DNA of 64,000 bases, taken from assembly GCF_030865425.1 (NCBI RefSeq), contig NZ_JAVFCB010000002.1:372001-436000 (forward strand), given 5' to 3'. A model generated the notes under the pieces. The model searched no databases. It was given only the letters and a program-made list of their open reading frames with translations, and was not told the DNA's origin. Shown in pieces: positions 7,934 to 16,545 of this stretch. The position numbers and the translations under genes were made by a program. This stretch comes from Microbacterium capsulatum (GTDB lineage Bacteria; Actinomycetota; Actinomycetes; Actinomycetales; Microbacteriaceae). Positions within the stretch are counted from its first letter, which is position 1. Each line of letters opens with the position of its first letter.

Positions 7934-8742
7934 GCACCGCCCGCCGGGCGCGCAGCCGCGGTCACGAGGAGGCCGCGCACGACGAGCCGGACGAACGCTG
8001 GGCGGTGTCCTACGCCGACATGGTCACGGTGCTGATGTGCCTGTTCATCGTGCTCTTCGCGGTGTCGAACATCGACAAGGGGAAGTTCGAGGTGCTCGCG
8101 AACAGCCTGAGCGCCGGATTCGGCCAGGAGGTGAAGCCCGGCGGGCGCGACACCACGCAGGGCCTGGTTATCCCGTCGTCCCTGCTCGACAAGAACGGCG
8201 TGCAGGACCTCACCGCCCGCGCCGCCGCCGAGTACCAGTCGCTCGAGGCGCTCAAGGAGCAGATGCGCGCCGCGCTCGCGGCGCGGGGGCTGGAGAACAC
8301 GGTCGACTTCGTCATCGACGACCGCGGGCTCAAGGTGGGACTGGTCGGCGCCGAGACGTTCTTCGCCGACAACAGCACGGCGCTGTCCGCCAAGGCCGAG
8401 GGAGTGCTCGACGCGATCGGCGGCGTGCTCGGCGGCGTCGTCAACGAGCTGAGCATCGAGGGCCACGCCGACCACCGCCTCTCCGCGGCGCCGTTCGCCA
8501 CGAACTGGGAGCTCTCCGGCGGACGGGCGACGCAGGTCGCGCGGTTCCTCGTCGAGCGGAAGGGCGTGGCCGGCGCGCGGGTGCGGGCGACGAGCTTCTC
8601 CGACACGAGACCCCTGGCCGAGGGCGACTCGGTCGAGGCCCTCGCCCGGAACCGCCGGGTCGACATCGTGGTCGAGTCCGGCGAACAGGACGAGGTGCGC
8701 GCACTCATCCCCGCCCTCGCCGCCGCGGCCCCGAAGAGCTGA
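7930..8742 (+). CDS. motB: Flagellar motor stator protein MotB
   Basis: MotB anchors the stator to peptidoglycan and supplies the ion-binding aspartate. The 270-residue product has one membrane helix (residues 27-48) containing the channel motif YADMVTVLM, with Asp30 as the ion-binding residue. The C-terminal OmpA-like domain carries EGHADHRL, WELSGGRATQVARFL and NRRVDIVV, the peptidoglycan-binding motifs. The GTG start overlaps the motA stop, and the pair is probably translated together. Confidence 0.96.
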   Translation: MSTARRARSRGHEEAAHDEPDERWAVSYADMVTVLMCLFIVLFAVSNIDKGKFEVLANSLSAGFGQEVKPGGRDTTQGLVIPSSLLDKNGVQDLTARAAAEYQSLEALKEQMRAALAARGLENTVDFVIDDRGLKVGLVGAETFFADNSTALSAKAEGVLDAIGGVLGGVVNELSIEGHADHRLSAAPFATNWELSGGRATQVARFLVERKGVAGARVRATSFSDTRPLAEGDSVEALARNRRVDIVVESGEQDEVRALIPALAAAAPKS

Positions 8743-8748
8743 GCCCGG

Positions 8749-9729
8749 ATGACAGAGCCGCTCGCGCCGCCGCGCACCGACCCCGCCCCTTCCGAGGAGA
8801 CCGCCATGACCGCAGGCACCGCGCTCGACGGATCCGCGCTCGACGGGGCCGTGCGTGCGGATCCGGCGGACGAGTACGCCGCCTACGACTTCCGCCGCCC
8901 CGCCCAGCTCGGCCGTGAGCACCTCCGCCGGCTCGAGGTCGCGTTCGAATCCTTCGCGCGACTGTGGTCCTCGCAGCTGACCGCGAAGGTCCGGGTGCGC
9001 GCGCATTTCGCGCTCGAGCGCGTCGAACTCGTCTCCTACGACGAGTACGTGCAGACGCTCCCGACCACGACGGCGATGGCGGCCGCACCCCTCGGAGGCC
9101 GCGAGGAGACGTGCGTCCTGCAGTTCGGCCTCGACAGCGCGCTGCTGTGGGTGGTGCAGATGATGGGCGGCAGGCCCGTGTCCGCACCGGAGCCGCGCAC
9201 GTTCACGCCCATCGAGCTCGCGCTGATCCGGCACCTCGTGGAGGGCGCCCTGGAGCACCTCTCCGCGAGCCTCGGCTCGCTGCTCCCCGGCGAGCCGGTC
9301 TTCAGCGCCGTGCACTACAACCCGCAGTATCTGCAGGTCGTGCCGGCCGGCGCGGGCGTGATCGTGGCCCGGTACACCCTGCGCCTGGGCGACGCCGACA
9401 CGACGGCCACGGTCATGCTCCCCGCCTCCGGCGTGGTCGCGCGACTCGCCGAGACCGGCGACGACCTCGCCGCAGTGCACACCGCGGAGCAGACCCTGGC
9501 GCAGGTCCGCGGGACCCCGTTGGATGTCGCGCTCCGGCTCGCGCCGCTCAGGATCGCGGCCGGAGAAGTGCTCGAGCTGGCCCCGGGGGATCTGCTCCGC
9601 TTCGCGCACCCCGAGACCAGGCCGTTCGAACTGGTCGCCGGCGGGACGCCCATCGCGCGCGCCACCGCGGGCAGCCGGGGATCGCGGCTCGCCTGCACGA
9701 TCACCACCGTCGACGAGGAGACCCTCTGA
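8749..9729 (+). CDS. fliM: Flagellar motor switch protein FliM
   Basis: FliM is the C-ring protein that receives CheY-P and couples to FliG and FliN. The 326-residue product has the FliM middle-domain opening YDFRRPAQLGREHLRRLEVA and the GGREETCVLQFGLDSALLW stretch. The C-terminal SpoA domain includes TPLDVALRLAPLRIAAGEVL, with the variant start RGTPLDV. The N-terminal CheY-binding LSQxEIDxLL peptide is not obvious; the first 40 residues are Ala/Asp-rich. The stop overlaps the fliN start (TGATG). Confidence 0.94.
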   Translation: MTEPLAPPRTDPAPSEETAMTAGTALDGSALDGAVRADPADEYAAYDFRRPAQLGREHLRRLEVAFESFARLWSSQLTAKVRVRAHFALERVELVSYDEYVQTLPTTTAMAAAPLGGREETCVLQFGLDSALLWVVQMMGGRPVSAPEPRTFTPIELALIRHLVEGALEHLSASLGSLLPGEPVFSAVHYNPQYLQVVPAGAGVIVARYTLRLGDADTTATVMLPASGVVARLAETGDDLAAVHTAEQTLAQVRGTPLDVALRLAPLRIAAGEVLELAPGDLLRFAHPETRPFELVAGGTPIARATAGSRGSRLACTITTVDEETL

Positions 9730-10385
9730 TGAGCACGTTCCACGAGACCGCCATCGCCGCCGCGATCGCCGCCAAGCTGCCGCTCGGGCACCCGGTCGTC
9801 CCGACGCCGTCCACGGATCCGGGAGCCGCCGGTGACGCGGTCGTCATCGCGTTCACGGGCGCACCCGGCGCGCGGATCGCGATCCAGGTCGCCGACCCGT
9901 CCCGCCTCGAGGACGGCTCGGCGGATCAGCCCCTGCCGGACCGTCTGCACCCGGTGTTCGAGGCGGCGGTCGCCGTGCTCGGCGCCGGCGCGCTCGGCCG
10001 CGGAGAGGAGGTGAGCGCCGCGGAGGTGTTCACCGCACCCGGCACGCAGGTGTTCGACGTGCTCGGCGCCGACGGCACGGTCGACGCGCGCATCGCCGTC
10101 CGCATCGACGGCGAGCGGCTCGGAGGATCCGCAGCGCCGGTGCGGATGAACCGCATCGCCGGCGTCGAGATGGAGCTCGTGGTCGAGATCGGCCGCACCC
10201 GGATGCCGGTGCGCGAGGTGCTCGGGCTCGAACCGGGGCGCGTCGTCGAACTGGACCGCGCGGCGGGATCCCCGGCCGACATCCGGCTGAACGGCCGCCT
10301 GATCGGCCACGGCACGGTCGTCGTCGCGGACGGCGACTTCGCGGTGCGCGTCGAGCGCATCCTGGACACGGCAGAGAGCGCCTGA
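9729..10385 (+). CDS. fliN: Flagellar motor switch protein FliN
   Basis: FliN forms the base of the C-ring and docks FliH for export. The C-terminal 75 residues are a clear SpoA domain: AGVEMELVVEIGRTRMPVRE, then LGLEPGRVVELD and NGRLIGHGTVVVADGDFAVR. The protein is 218 residues, longer than the enterobacterial form, with an extra N-terminal region of about 130 residues found in Gram-positive-type FliN/FliY relatives; no CheC-like phosphatase motif is obvious. The ATG at 9729 overlaps the fliM stop and is chosen over upstream open sequence for that reason. Confidence 0.93.
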   Translation: MSTFHETAIAAAIAAKLPLGHPVVPTPSTDPGAAGDAVVIAFTGAPGARIAIQVADPSRLEDGSADQPLPDRLHPVFEAAVAVLGAGALGRGEEVSAAEVFTAPGTQVFDVLGADGTVDARIAVRIDGERLGGSAAPVRMNRIAGVEMELVVEIGRTRMPVREVLGLEPGRVVELDRAAGSPADIRLNGRLIGHGTVVVADGDFAVRVERILDTAESA

Positions 10386-10388
10386 AGC

Positions 10389-10811
10389 GTGGATCAGATC
10401 ATCGTCGCGCTGCGTGCGATCGTCGCCCTCGCCGCGGTGCTCGGACTGCTGCTCTGGCTCAGCCGCCGGCTGCAGAAGGGCCAGGCCGCGGGCGCCGCGC
10501 CGCGGACCGGACCGAAGCCGAGGCGCCTCGGCGCTCTGCTGTCCGCGGCCGTCGCGCCGCGGGAGCGGCGGCAGGCGGAACGGATCACGGTCGTCGCGAG
10601 GACGGGGCTGGGCGGCAAGGCGCAGCTGGTCGTCGCCGAGTTCGACGGGATCCGCTACGTGCTCGGGGTCACGGAGCAGGGGGTCAGCGTCGTGGACACC
10701 CACGAGGCGCCCGCCGACGAGACGGCGCCGGTGGCCGCCCTCGTCGCGGACGCCCCGACCGAACCCGGCGTGCTCGGCGAGCGGCGCGCCCGCCGGCAGG
10801 CCGCGGCCTGA
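10389..10811 (+). CDS. fliO: Flagellar biosynthesis protein FliO
   Basis: FliO is a small membrane protein that helps assemble the FliP/Q/R export gate. The 140-residue product begins with a single membrane helix (IVALRAIVALAAVLGLLLWL, residues 4-23), followed by a basic cytoplasmic domain. That domain has the FliO core RITVVARTGLGGKAQLVVAE and a GIRYVLGVTEQGVSVV stretch. The GTG at 10389 is three bases after the fliN stop. It is the last gene before the second promoter motif, and fliP follows. Confidence 0.9.
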   Translation: MDQIIVALRAIVALAAVLGLLLWLSRRLQKGQAAGAAPRTGPKPRRLGALLSAAVAPRERRQAERITVVARTGLGGKAQLVVAEFDGIRYVLGVTEQGVSVVDTHEAPADETAPVAALVADAPTEPGVLGERRARRQAAA

Positions 10812-10861
10812 TCCGCCGACCCGCCCGCAGGAGCGACCTGATCCGATCCGCCGGCAGGCGC

Positions 10862-10893
10862 GGTTACCGGGGAGCGCCCCTGTCGCGATAGTC
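10862..10893 (+). promoter_or_regulatory. Flagellar promoter-like motif, copy 2
   Basis: GGTTAC at 10862-10867, a 17-base spacer and GCGATAGTC at 10885-10893, about 68 bases before the fliP start. It matches copy 1 in both boxes and in spacing. It lies in the 150-base gap that separates fliO from fliP, the only large gap between genes that are usually contiguous. Confidence 0.65.
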
Positions 10894-10961
10894 GGGTCGG
10901 AGCACGGATCGCTCGCCCGCGGCTACGGATCGGCCACGTCACCCACGTCCGGAGTGCCTCC

Positions 10962-11807
10962 TTGCCCGAGCCCGTCACGAGCGCTGCGCCGATCCCCGCG
11001 GCCGTGTCGCGGCGCCGTCGCACCGGACTGCGGATCGCGCTGACGGCCGCCCTCGCCGCCGTCCTGGTGCTGGGCGGTGCCGTCGGCGCGCACGCCGCGA
11101 CGCCGACCCCGACCCCCGGCCCGGGAGGCGGGGTGTCGATCAACGGCATCGACCTGACCCCCTCCGACAGCGTCATGACGCTGCTGGGCATCACCGTGCT
11201 CAGCGTCGCTCCGGCGCTGCTGCTGATGATGTCCAGTTTCACGAAGATCTTCGTGGTCCTCGCGCTCACCCGGAACGCCCTGTCCCTGCCCTCGATCCCG
11301 CCGAACCAGGTGCTCGCCGGGCTCAGCCTGTTCCTGACCCTGTTCATCATGTGGCCGGTGCTGACCGACATCAACGCGGTCGCGGTCGGCCCGTTCACCG
11401 CGGGGCACATCGACTTCGGCCACGCGTTCGACCTCGCCCAGGGCCCGCTGAAGCACTGGATGCTCGCCTACACGCGCGAGGAGGACATCGCGCTCATGCA
11501 CCGCGCGGGTCACCTGCCCAACCCCGCGGATCCCACGAAGATCCCGCTGTACACGCTCGTGCCGGCGTTCATGCTCAGCGAGCTGCGTGCGGCCTTCCTC
11601 ATCGGGCTCGTCGTGTTCGTCCCGTTCCTCGTCATCGACCTCGTCGTCGCCAGCTCGCTCATGTCGATGGGCATGATGATGCTGCCGCCGGTGATGATCT
11701 CGCTGCCGTTCAAGATCCTGCTGTTCCTGCTCGTCGACGGCTGGGGGCTCGTCATCACCGCGCTCGTGCAGTCCTACAGCGGCACGCCCTACGGCGGTGG
11801 CGGATGA
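10962..11807 (+). CDS. fliP: Flagellar export gate protein FliP
   Basis: FliP is the main subunit of the FliPQR export gate in the centre of the basal body. The product has an N-terminal signal sequence (SRRRR then a hydrophobic run to AHAA near residue 46), as is normal for FliP, followed by four membrane segments. Conserved parts include LMMSSFTKIFVVLALTRNAL, LSLFLTLFIMWPV and PAFMLSELRAAFLIGLVVFV. The chosen start is TTG at 10962, with GGAG at 10951-10954; a GTG at 11004 would also keep the signal peptide. The stop overlaps fliQ (ATGA). Confidence 0.95.
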   Translation: MPEPVTSAAPIPAAVSRRRRTGLRIALTAALAAVLVLGGAVGAHAATPTPTPGPGGGVSINGIDLTPSDSVMTLLGITVLSVAPALLLMMSSFTKIFVVLALTRNALSLPSIPPNQVLAGLSLFLTLFIMWPVLTDINAVAVGPFTAGHIDFGHAFDLAQGPLKHWMLAYTREEDIALMHRAGHLPNPADPTKIPLYTLVPAFMLSELRAAFLIGLVVFVPFLVIDLVVASSLMSMGMMMLPPVMISLPFKILLFLLVDGWGLVITALVQSYSGTPYGGGG

Positions 11808-12079
11808 ACCCGGATGCGGTCGTCGAGATCGGGCAGGCGGCGCTCGTCGTCGGGGCGAAGCTGTGCGCGCCGCTGCTGCTCACCGCGCTCGTCGTCGGCT
11901 TCGCGATCTCGCTGCTGCAGTCGATCACGCAGGTGCAGGAGATGACGATCTCGTTCGTGCCCAAGCTCGTCGCGGTCGGCATCGCGCTCGTGGTCTGCGG
12001 TCACTGGATGATCGCGGAGCTGATGTCGTTCACGACCGACCTGTTCGCCCGGATCCCGGCCCTGCTGAGCGGCGGCTGA
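11804..12079 (+). CDS. fliQ: Flagellar export gate protein FliQ
   Basis: FliQ is the small two-helix membrane subunit of the export gate. The 91-residue length is standard. It has two hydrophobic helices (around residues 15-40 and 50-72) joined by SITQVQEMTISFVPKLVAVG, which is the family signature. Overlaps with both neighbours (ATGA with fliP, TGATG with fliR) show it is part of one translational unit. Confidence 0.96.
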   Translation: MNPDAVVEIGQAALVVGAKLCAPLLLTALVVGFAISLLQSITQVQEMTISFVPKLVAVGIALVVCGHWMIAELMSFTTDLFARIPALLSGG

Positions 12080-12840
12080 TGAACATCCCGGTCGACTTCC
12101 GGTGGCTCGAGGCGACGGCCCTGGCGTGCGTGCGGATCACCGCGTTCCTGGTGATCGCGCCGCCGTTCAGCCATGCCGCGATCCCGATGCGCATCCGGGC
12201 GATGCTCGGCGCGGGGCTCGCCCTCGCCGTGTCGCCCGTCGTGACGGCCGGGTACGCGCGGCTGGACACCGGCGGGTTCCTGCTCGCGCTGGCCGGCCAG
12301 GCGCTCACCGGCGCGCTGCTCGGCTTCCTCGTCTTCGCGCTGTTCAGCGCGATCCAGGGGGCCGGTCACCTCGTCGACACGTTCGGCGGCTTCCAGATGG
12401 CGCAGGCCTTCGACCCGGGGATGGCCGTGAACGGCGCGCAGTTCACCCGCCTGTTCCAGATGACCGCGCTGCTGCTGCTGTTCGCCTCGGACGGCTACCA
12501 GCTCGTGCTCGGCGGCCTGTTCCGCTCCTTCGACGCGGTCCCCGTCACCGGGCGGATCGACCTCAGCCGGCCGGCCGACGCGCTCGTCGGCGCCGTCGGC
12601 CAGATGATGCTCAGCGCGGTGCAGATCGCCGGACCGCTGCTGATCGTGCTGTTCCTCGCCGATGTCGGCCTCGGTCTGATCACCCGGGTGGCCCCGGCGC
12701 TCAACGCCTTCGCGATGGGCTTCCCGATCAAGATCGGCCTCACCCTGCTGCTCGTCGGGTTCGTGTACGCCGCGCTCCCCGGCGTGGTCGCCGCGCTCGC
12801 GGGGAACGCCGCCGAGATGCTCCTCGGGGTGACGCGATGA
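12079..12840 (+). CDS. fliR: Flagellar export gate protein FliR
   Basis: FliR is the third subunit of the export gate. The 253-residue product is almost all membrane helices. The segments GALLGFLVFALFSAIQGAGH and FGGFQMAQAFDPGMAVNGAQ are characteristic of the family, as is LGLITRVAPALNAFAMGFPI near the C-terminus. The ATG at 12079 overlaps the fliQ stop; the end overlaps flhB by ATGA. Confidence 0.96.
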   Translation: MNIPVDFRWLEATALACVRITAFLVIAPPFSHAAIPMRIRAMLGAGLALAVSPVVTAGYARLDTGGFLLALAGQALTGALLGFLVFALFSAIQGAGHLVDTFGGFQMAQAFDPGMAVNGAQFTRLFQMTALLLLFASDGYQLVLGGLFRSFDAVPVTGRIDLSRPADALVGAVGQMMLSAVQIAGPLLIVLFLADVGLGLITRVAPALNAFAMGFPIKIGLTLLLVGFVYAALPGVVAALAGNAAEMLLGVTR

Positions 12841-13934
12841 GCGACAGCGGGGAACGGACCGAGAAGGCCACCGAGCGCCGTCTCCGCGAGGCCCGGCGCA
12901 AGGGCCGGATCGGGCGGAGCCAGGACTTCACGGCCTGGGTGGCGATCGCCGCCGCCGCCCTGATGATGCCCGTCCTGCTCGCCACCGCCGTCCCTGACCT
13001 CACCGAGCAGATGCTCCGCGTGGCCCGGGTCGCCCAGCATCCGACGATCTCCGCCGCGTGGGACGCCCTGGGATCCGCGCTGGCCTCCCTCGGCGGGATG
13101 CTGCTCCCGCTTCTGCTGGTGGTCCTGGCTGCGACGGTCGCGACCGCGGTCGCGCAGGGCGGGGTGCATCTGCGGGGCCTGACGATGCGCACGCAGCAGT
13201 TCGACATCGTCTCGGGACTGCTGCGGGTGTTCGGTCGTCAGGCGCTCTGGGAGGGCGCGAAGGCGCTGCTGAAGACCGCGGCGATCGGCGCGGCGCTGTG
13301 GATCGTGGTGTCCGGCCTCGTCCCCGTGCTCATGGCGAGCGGCAGCCACACGATCGGGTGGCTGCTCGGCCGGGCCGCGGACGGCGTCGTCTCGCTGCTC
13401 CAGGTCGCCGTGGCCGTCGGAGTCCTGCTGGCGGGCATCGACATCGCGGTCGTGCTCCGCCGCAACCGGCAGCACACGCACATGACCAGGAAGGAGGCCA
13501 AGGACGAGCACCGGACGAGCGAGGGAGATCCGCTCGTGCGCTCCCAGCGGCGCTCCCGGCAGCTCGCGCTGAGCCGCAACCGCATGATCGCGGCGGTCGG
13601 CGACAGCGACGTCGTCCTGGTCAACCCGACCCACGTCGCGGTGGCGCTGCGCTACGAGCCGGGCCGGTCCGCCCCGCGGGTCGTGGCCAAGGGCGCCGGC
13701 GTCGTGGCGCGGAAGATCCGTGAGAAGGCGGAGGAGAACGGCGTGCCGATGGTCCGCGACGTCCCTCTGGCCCGCGCGCTGCACGCCGCGTGCGACCTCG
13801 GGCAGGAGATCCCCGAGGAGCTCTACACCGCCGTCGCGCAGGTGCTCGCCTTCATCGACCGGCTGAAGCGACGCGGATCCCCGCGCGGACTGCACACGAT
13901 GCCCGCCGCGAGCACGCGCGACCGCGGCCGGTGA
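12837..13934 (+). CDS. flhB: Flagellar export switch protein FlhB
   Basis: FlhB sets substrate specificity of the export gate; its cytoplasmic domain cleaves itself between Asn and Pro. The 365-residue product starts with the family opening GERTEKATERRLREARRKGR, followed by four membrane helices and a basic linker (MTRKEAKDEHRTSEGDP). The NPTH autocleavage motif is intact at residues 263-266 and is followed by VAVALRY. The FliK gene that would trigger the switch lies upstream in the same cluster. Confidence 0.97.
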   Translation: MSDSGERTEKATERRLREARRKGRIGRSQDFTAWVAIAAAALMMPVLLATAVPDLTEQMLRVARVAQHPTISAAWDALGSALASLGGMLLPLLLVVLAATVATAVAQGGVHLRGLTMRTQQFDIVSGLLRVFGRQALWEGAKALLKTAAIGAALWIVVSGLVPVLMASGSHTIGWLLGRAADGVVSLLQVAVAVGVLLAGIDIAVVLRRNRQHTHMTRKEAKDEHRTSEGDPLVRSQRRSRQLALSRNRMIAAVGDSDVVLVNPTHVAVALRYEPGRSAPRVVAKGAGVVARKIREKAEENGVPMVRDVPLARALHAACDLGQEIPEELYTAVAQVLAFIDRLKRRGSPRGLHTMPAASTRDRGR

Positions 13935-14019
13935 CCCCGGCGGACGCCGACGCGATCCGCCCGACCCGCACGACCACCACCCAGACCCCAGACCCCAGAG
14001 ATCGACGAGAGCGAGACAC

Positions 14020-16083
14020 ATGTTCGGGCAGCTGTTGTCGAAGGCCGCCGTGCCGGTCGGCGTGGTCGGGATCATCCTCCTGCTCATCGTCCCGATCCCC
14101 ACCGCGCTGCTGGACGTGCTGATCGTCCTGAACATCACCTTCGCGCTGCTGATCCTGCTGACCGCGATGTTCGTGAAGAAGCCGCTGGACTTCTCCGTGT
14201 TCCCGAGCCTGCTGCTCGTCGCCACGCTCTTCCGGCTGGGCCTCAACGTCGCGTCCACCCGGCTCATCCTCAGCGAGGCGCACGCCGGCCAGGTGATCCA
14301 GGCGTTCGGGCAGATCACCATCAGCGGGTCGCTGGTGATCGGCGCGGTGATCTTCCTCATCCTCACCGTCATCCAGTTCGTCGTGGTCACCAAAGGCGCC
14401 GAGCGCGTCGCCGAGGTCGGCGCCCGGTTCACGCTCGACGCGATGCCGGGCAAGCAGATGGCGATCGACGCGGATCTCAACGCCGGCCTCATCACCGACG
14501 TCGAGGCGCGCCGCCGCCGGGCCGACGTGGCGGCCGAGGCCGACTTCTACGGCGCGATGGACGGCGCCTCCAAGTTCGTCAAGGGCGACGCGATCGCGGG
14601 GATCGTGATCGTCGTGATCAACTTCGCCGGCGGCATCGTGATCGGCATGGCGCAGCACGGGATGGACATCGCCGCCGCGCTGCAGACGTACAGCCTGCTG
14701 ACGATCGGCGACGGGCTCGTCACGCAGATCCCCGCGCTGCTCATGGCCGTCTCGACCGGCATGATCGTCACCCGCGAGAACGCGGAGGCGGAGATCGGAC
14801 AGGCCGCCGGCCGGCAGCTCCTGCAGTCGCGCAACGCCCTGCTCATCACCGGGTTCGCGGCGATGGGGATGGGGCTGATCCCCGGGATGCCGCTGCCGGC
14901 CTTCCTCGCGATCGGATCCGTGCTGCTGTTCGCCGCGTCCCGTGTCCGCGCCGGCCGGCTGCGCGACGCGGCCGACCAGGCGCGGGCCGAGGCCGAGGCG
15001 GCCGGGGACATCGCCGCCGAGGGTCCGGACGAGCTCATGGACCGGATGCGGGTGCACGCGCTGGAGATCTCCCTCTCGCCGGACATCGTCGACCTGGCCT
15101 CCGGCGGACAGGGGGATCTGCTCGCACGGGTGAAGTCGCTGCGCCGCAAGATCGCGGTCGACATCGGGCTGATGATGCCGCCGGTGCGCACCCGGGACAA
15201 CGTCGAGCTGCCCGCCGAGACGTACGCGATCCTCATCGCCGGCGTGGAGGCCGGCCGCGGCACCGTGCCGCGCGGCTGCGTGCTCGCGATCGGCGCCGAG
15301 CTCGACCGTCTTCCCGGGACGGCGGTCACCGACCCGGTGTTCGGGCTGGAGGGCAAGTGGGTGCCGGCCGAGATGTCGCACGCGGCGGACATGGCCGGCG
15401 CCACGGTGATCGACCGCGCCAGCGTGATCGTCACTCACCTCTCCGACCTCGTGCAGGCCCAGGCGCACCGCCTGCTCTCGCTCGAGGACGTGCGCCGGCT
15501 CACCGAGCATCTCCGGCAGACCGATCCCGGGGTCGTCGAGGAGCTGACCCCCGCGGTGCTCCCGCTCGCCGCGATCCAGCAGGTCCTGGCGGGGCTGCTG
15601 GCCGAGCGCGTGCCGATCAACGACCTCGGCCGCATCTACGAGGCGCTCGCCCTGCGTGCGCGGGCCTCGGCCGAGACCTCGGGACTCATCGAGGCCGCAC
15701 GGGCCGCCCTGGGGCCGGCCATCGCAGCGCCGTTCGCGCGGGCGGGACGGCTCCGCGTGGTGATGTTCGACCCGCTCCTGGAGCAGCAGATGCTCGAGGG
15801 TCTGCGCGTCGTCGACGGCCAGTCCCAGATCGTGCTCGCTCCCGAGGCGACCATGCAGCTGCTCGACGCCGTGCGCCGCACCGTGGCCGAACTCGATCCG
15901 GTCGGACCCGAGCCGGTGCTCGTCTGCGCTCCTTCGCTGCGCCCCTCCGTGCGGCGGCTGGTCTCCTCGCAGGTGCGAGGGCTCCCCGTGCTGTCGTACG
16001 ACGAGGCCGCGGCGGGCGGCTTCGCCACCGACGTGGTCGGCGTCGTCCGGCTGGCTCCGACGGCTCTGCCCGCGGCCCACTGA
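14020..16083 (+). CDS. flhA: Flagellar export gate protein FlhA
   Basis: FlhA is the large export component that forms the nonameric cytoplasmic ring receiving chaperone-substrate complexes. The 687-residue product has about eight membrane helices in the first 310 residues and the FHIPEP-family stretch SVFPSLLLVATLFRLGLNVA. The FHIPEP loop GARFTLDAMPGKQMAIDADL follows. A cytoplasmic domain occupies the rest. It starts 85 bases after flhB; the gap shows no clear promoter. It ends 95 bases before csrA. Confidence 0.97.
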   Translation: MFGQLLSKAAVPVGVVGIILLLIVPIPTALLDVLIVLNITFALLILLTAMFVKKPLDFSVFPSLLLVATLFRLGLNVASTRLILSEAHAGQVIQAFGQITISGSLVIGAVIFLILTVIQFVVVTKGAERVAEVGARFTLDAMPGKQMAIDADLNAGLITDVEARRRRADVAAEADFYGAMDGASKFVKGDAIAGIVIVVINFAGGIVIGMAQHGMDIAAALQTYSLLTIGDGLVTQIPALLMAVSTGMIVTRENAEAEIGQAAGRQLLQSRNALLITGFAAMGMGLIPGMPLPAFLAIGSVLLFAASRVRAGRLRDAADQARAEAEAAGDIAAEGPDELMDRMRVHALEISLSPDIVDLASGGQGDLLARVKSLRRKIAVDIGLMMPPVRTRDNVELPAETYAILIAGVEAGRGTVPRGCVLAIGAELDRLPGTAVTDPVFGLEGKWVPAEMSHAADMAGATVIDRASVIVTHLSDLVQAQAHRLLSLEDVRRLTEHLRQTDPGVVEELTPAVLPLAAIQQVLAGLLAERVPINDLGRIYEALALRARASAETSGLIEAARAALGPAIAAPFARAGRLRVVMFDPLLEQQMLEGLRVVDGQSQIVLAPEATMQLLDAVRRTVAELDPVGPEPVLVCAPSLRPSVRRLVSSQVRGLPVLSYDEAAAGGFATDVVGVVRLAPTALPAAH

Positions 16084-16118
16084 CCCGCGAATCCGCTCAT
16101 ATACCAATCGATCGGCGG

Positions 16119-16124
16119 TAGAGT
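16119..16124 (+). promoter_or_regulatory. Possible -10 box upstream of csrA
   Basis: TAGAGT at 16119-16124 lies 54 bases before the csrA start, in the 95-base gap after flhA. No good -35 box is seen at the usual distance, so csrA may also be read through from the flhA transcript. Confidence 0.35.
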
Positions 16125-16178
16125 GGCCGGAGGATCTGCGCTCCGGGCGCAGCGGCCACGGAAGGCGACCCCACGAGA

Positions 16179-16424
16179 ATGCTGGTACTCACTCGGCGCG
16201 CGAACGAGAGCATCCGGATCGGCGACGACATCACCGTCACGATCCTCGCGGTGACGCCCGGCGGCGTCCGGGTCGGGATCGATGCCCCGCGGGACAGGCG
16301 CATCAACCGCATGGAGACCGTGGTCGCCGTCGGCGACGAGAACCAGGATGCCGTGCAGGCGTCCGCCGGCGAGGGCGCGGAGGCCGCACTCCTGAACGCG
16401 CTGGGACGGGCCCGCGGAGCCTGA
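16179..16424 (+). CDS. csrA: Carbon storage regulator CsrA
   Basis: CsrA is a dimeric RNA-binding protein that blocks ribosome access at GGA motifs; in Gram-positive flagellar systems it represses flagellin translation. The 81-residue product begins MLVLTRRANESIRIGDDITV and has VRVGIDAPRDRRINR. Both key RNA-contact residues, Leu4 and Arg44, are present. The C-terminal 30 residues are an acidic/Ala-rich tail. Its antagonist gene fliW lies 2.9 kb downstream in the same cluster, which supports a CsrA-FliW-flagellin feedback loop. Confidence 0.96.
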   Translation: MLVLTRRANESIRIGDDITVTILAVTPGGVRVGIDAPRDRRINRMETVVAVGDENQDAVQASAGEGAEAALLNALGRARGA

Positions 16425-16459
16425 CCGCGCGCGAGTTGCCCGTTTCCCGGCGTGTGCGG

Positions 16460-16490
16460 GGTTACGAACGGCGTCCGGGTCGCGATAGTC
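16460..16490 (+). promoter_or_regulatory. Flagellar promoter-like motif, copy 3
   Basis: GGTTAC at 16460-16465, a 16-base spacer and GCGATAGTC at 16482-16490, 55 bases before flgN. The boxes match copies 1 and 2 and the spacer is one base shorter. It would drive flgN-flgK-flgL-fliW, genes that in many bacteria are in the late (filament) class. Confidence 0.62.
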
Positions 16491-16545
16491 GTAGTGGGAT
16501 GGGGGGATCCCGTTTGACATCTGCCACCTGACGAGGGGACGTACT

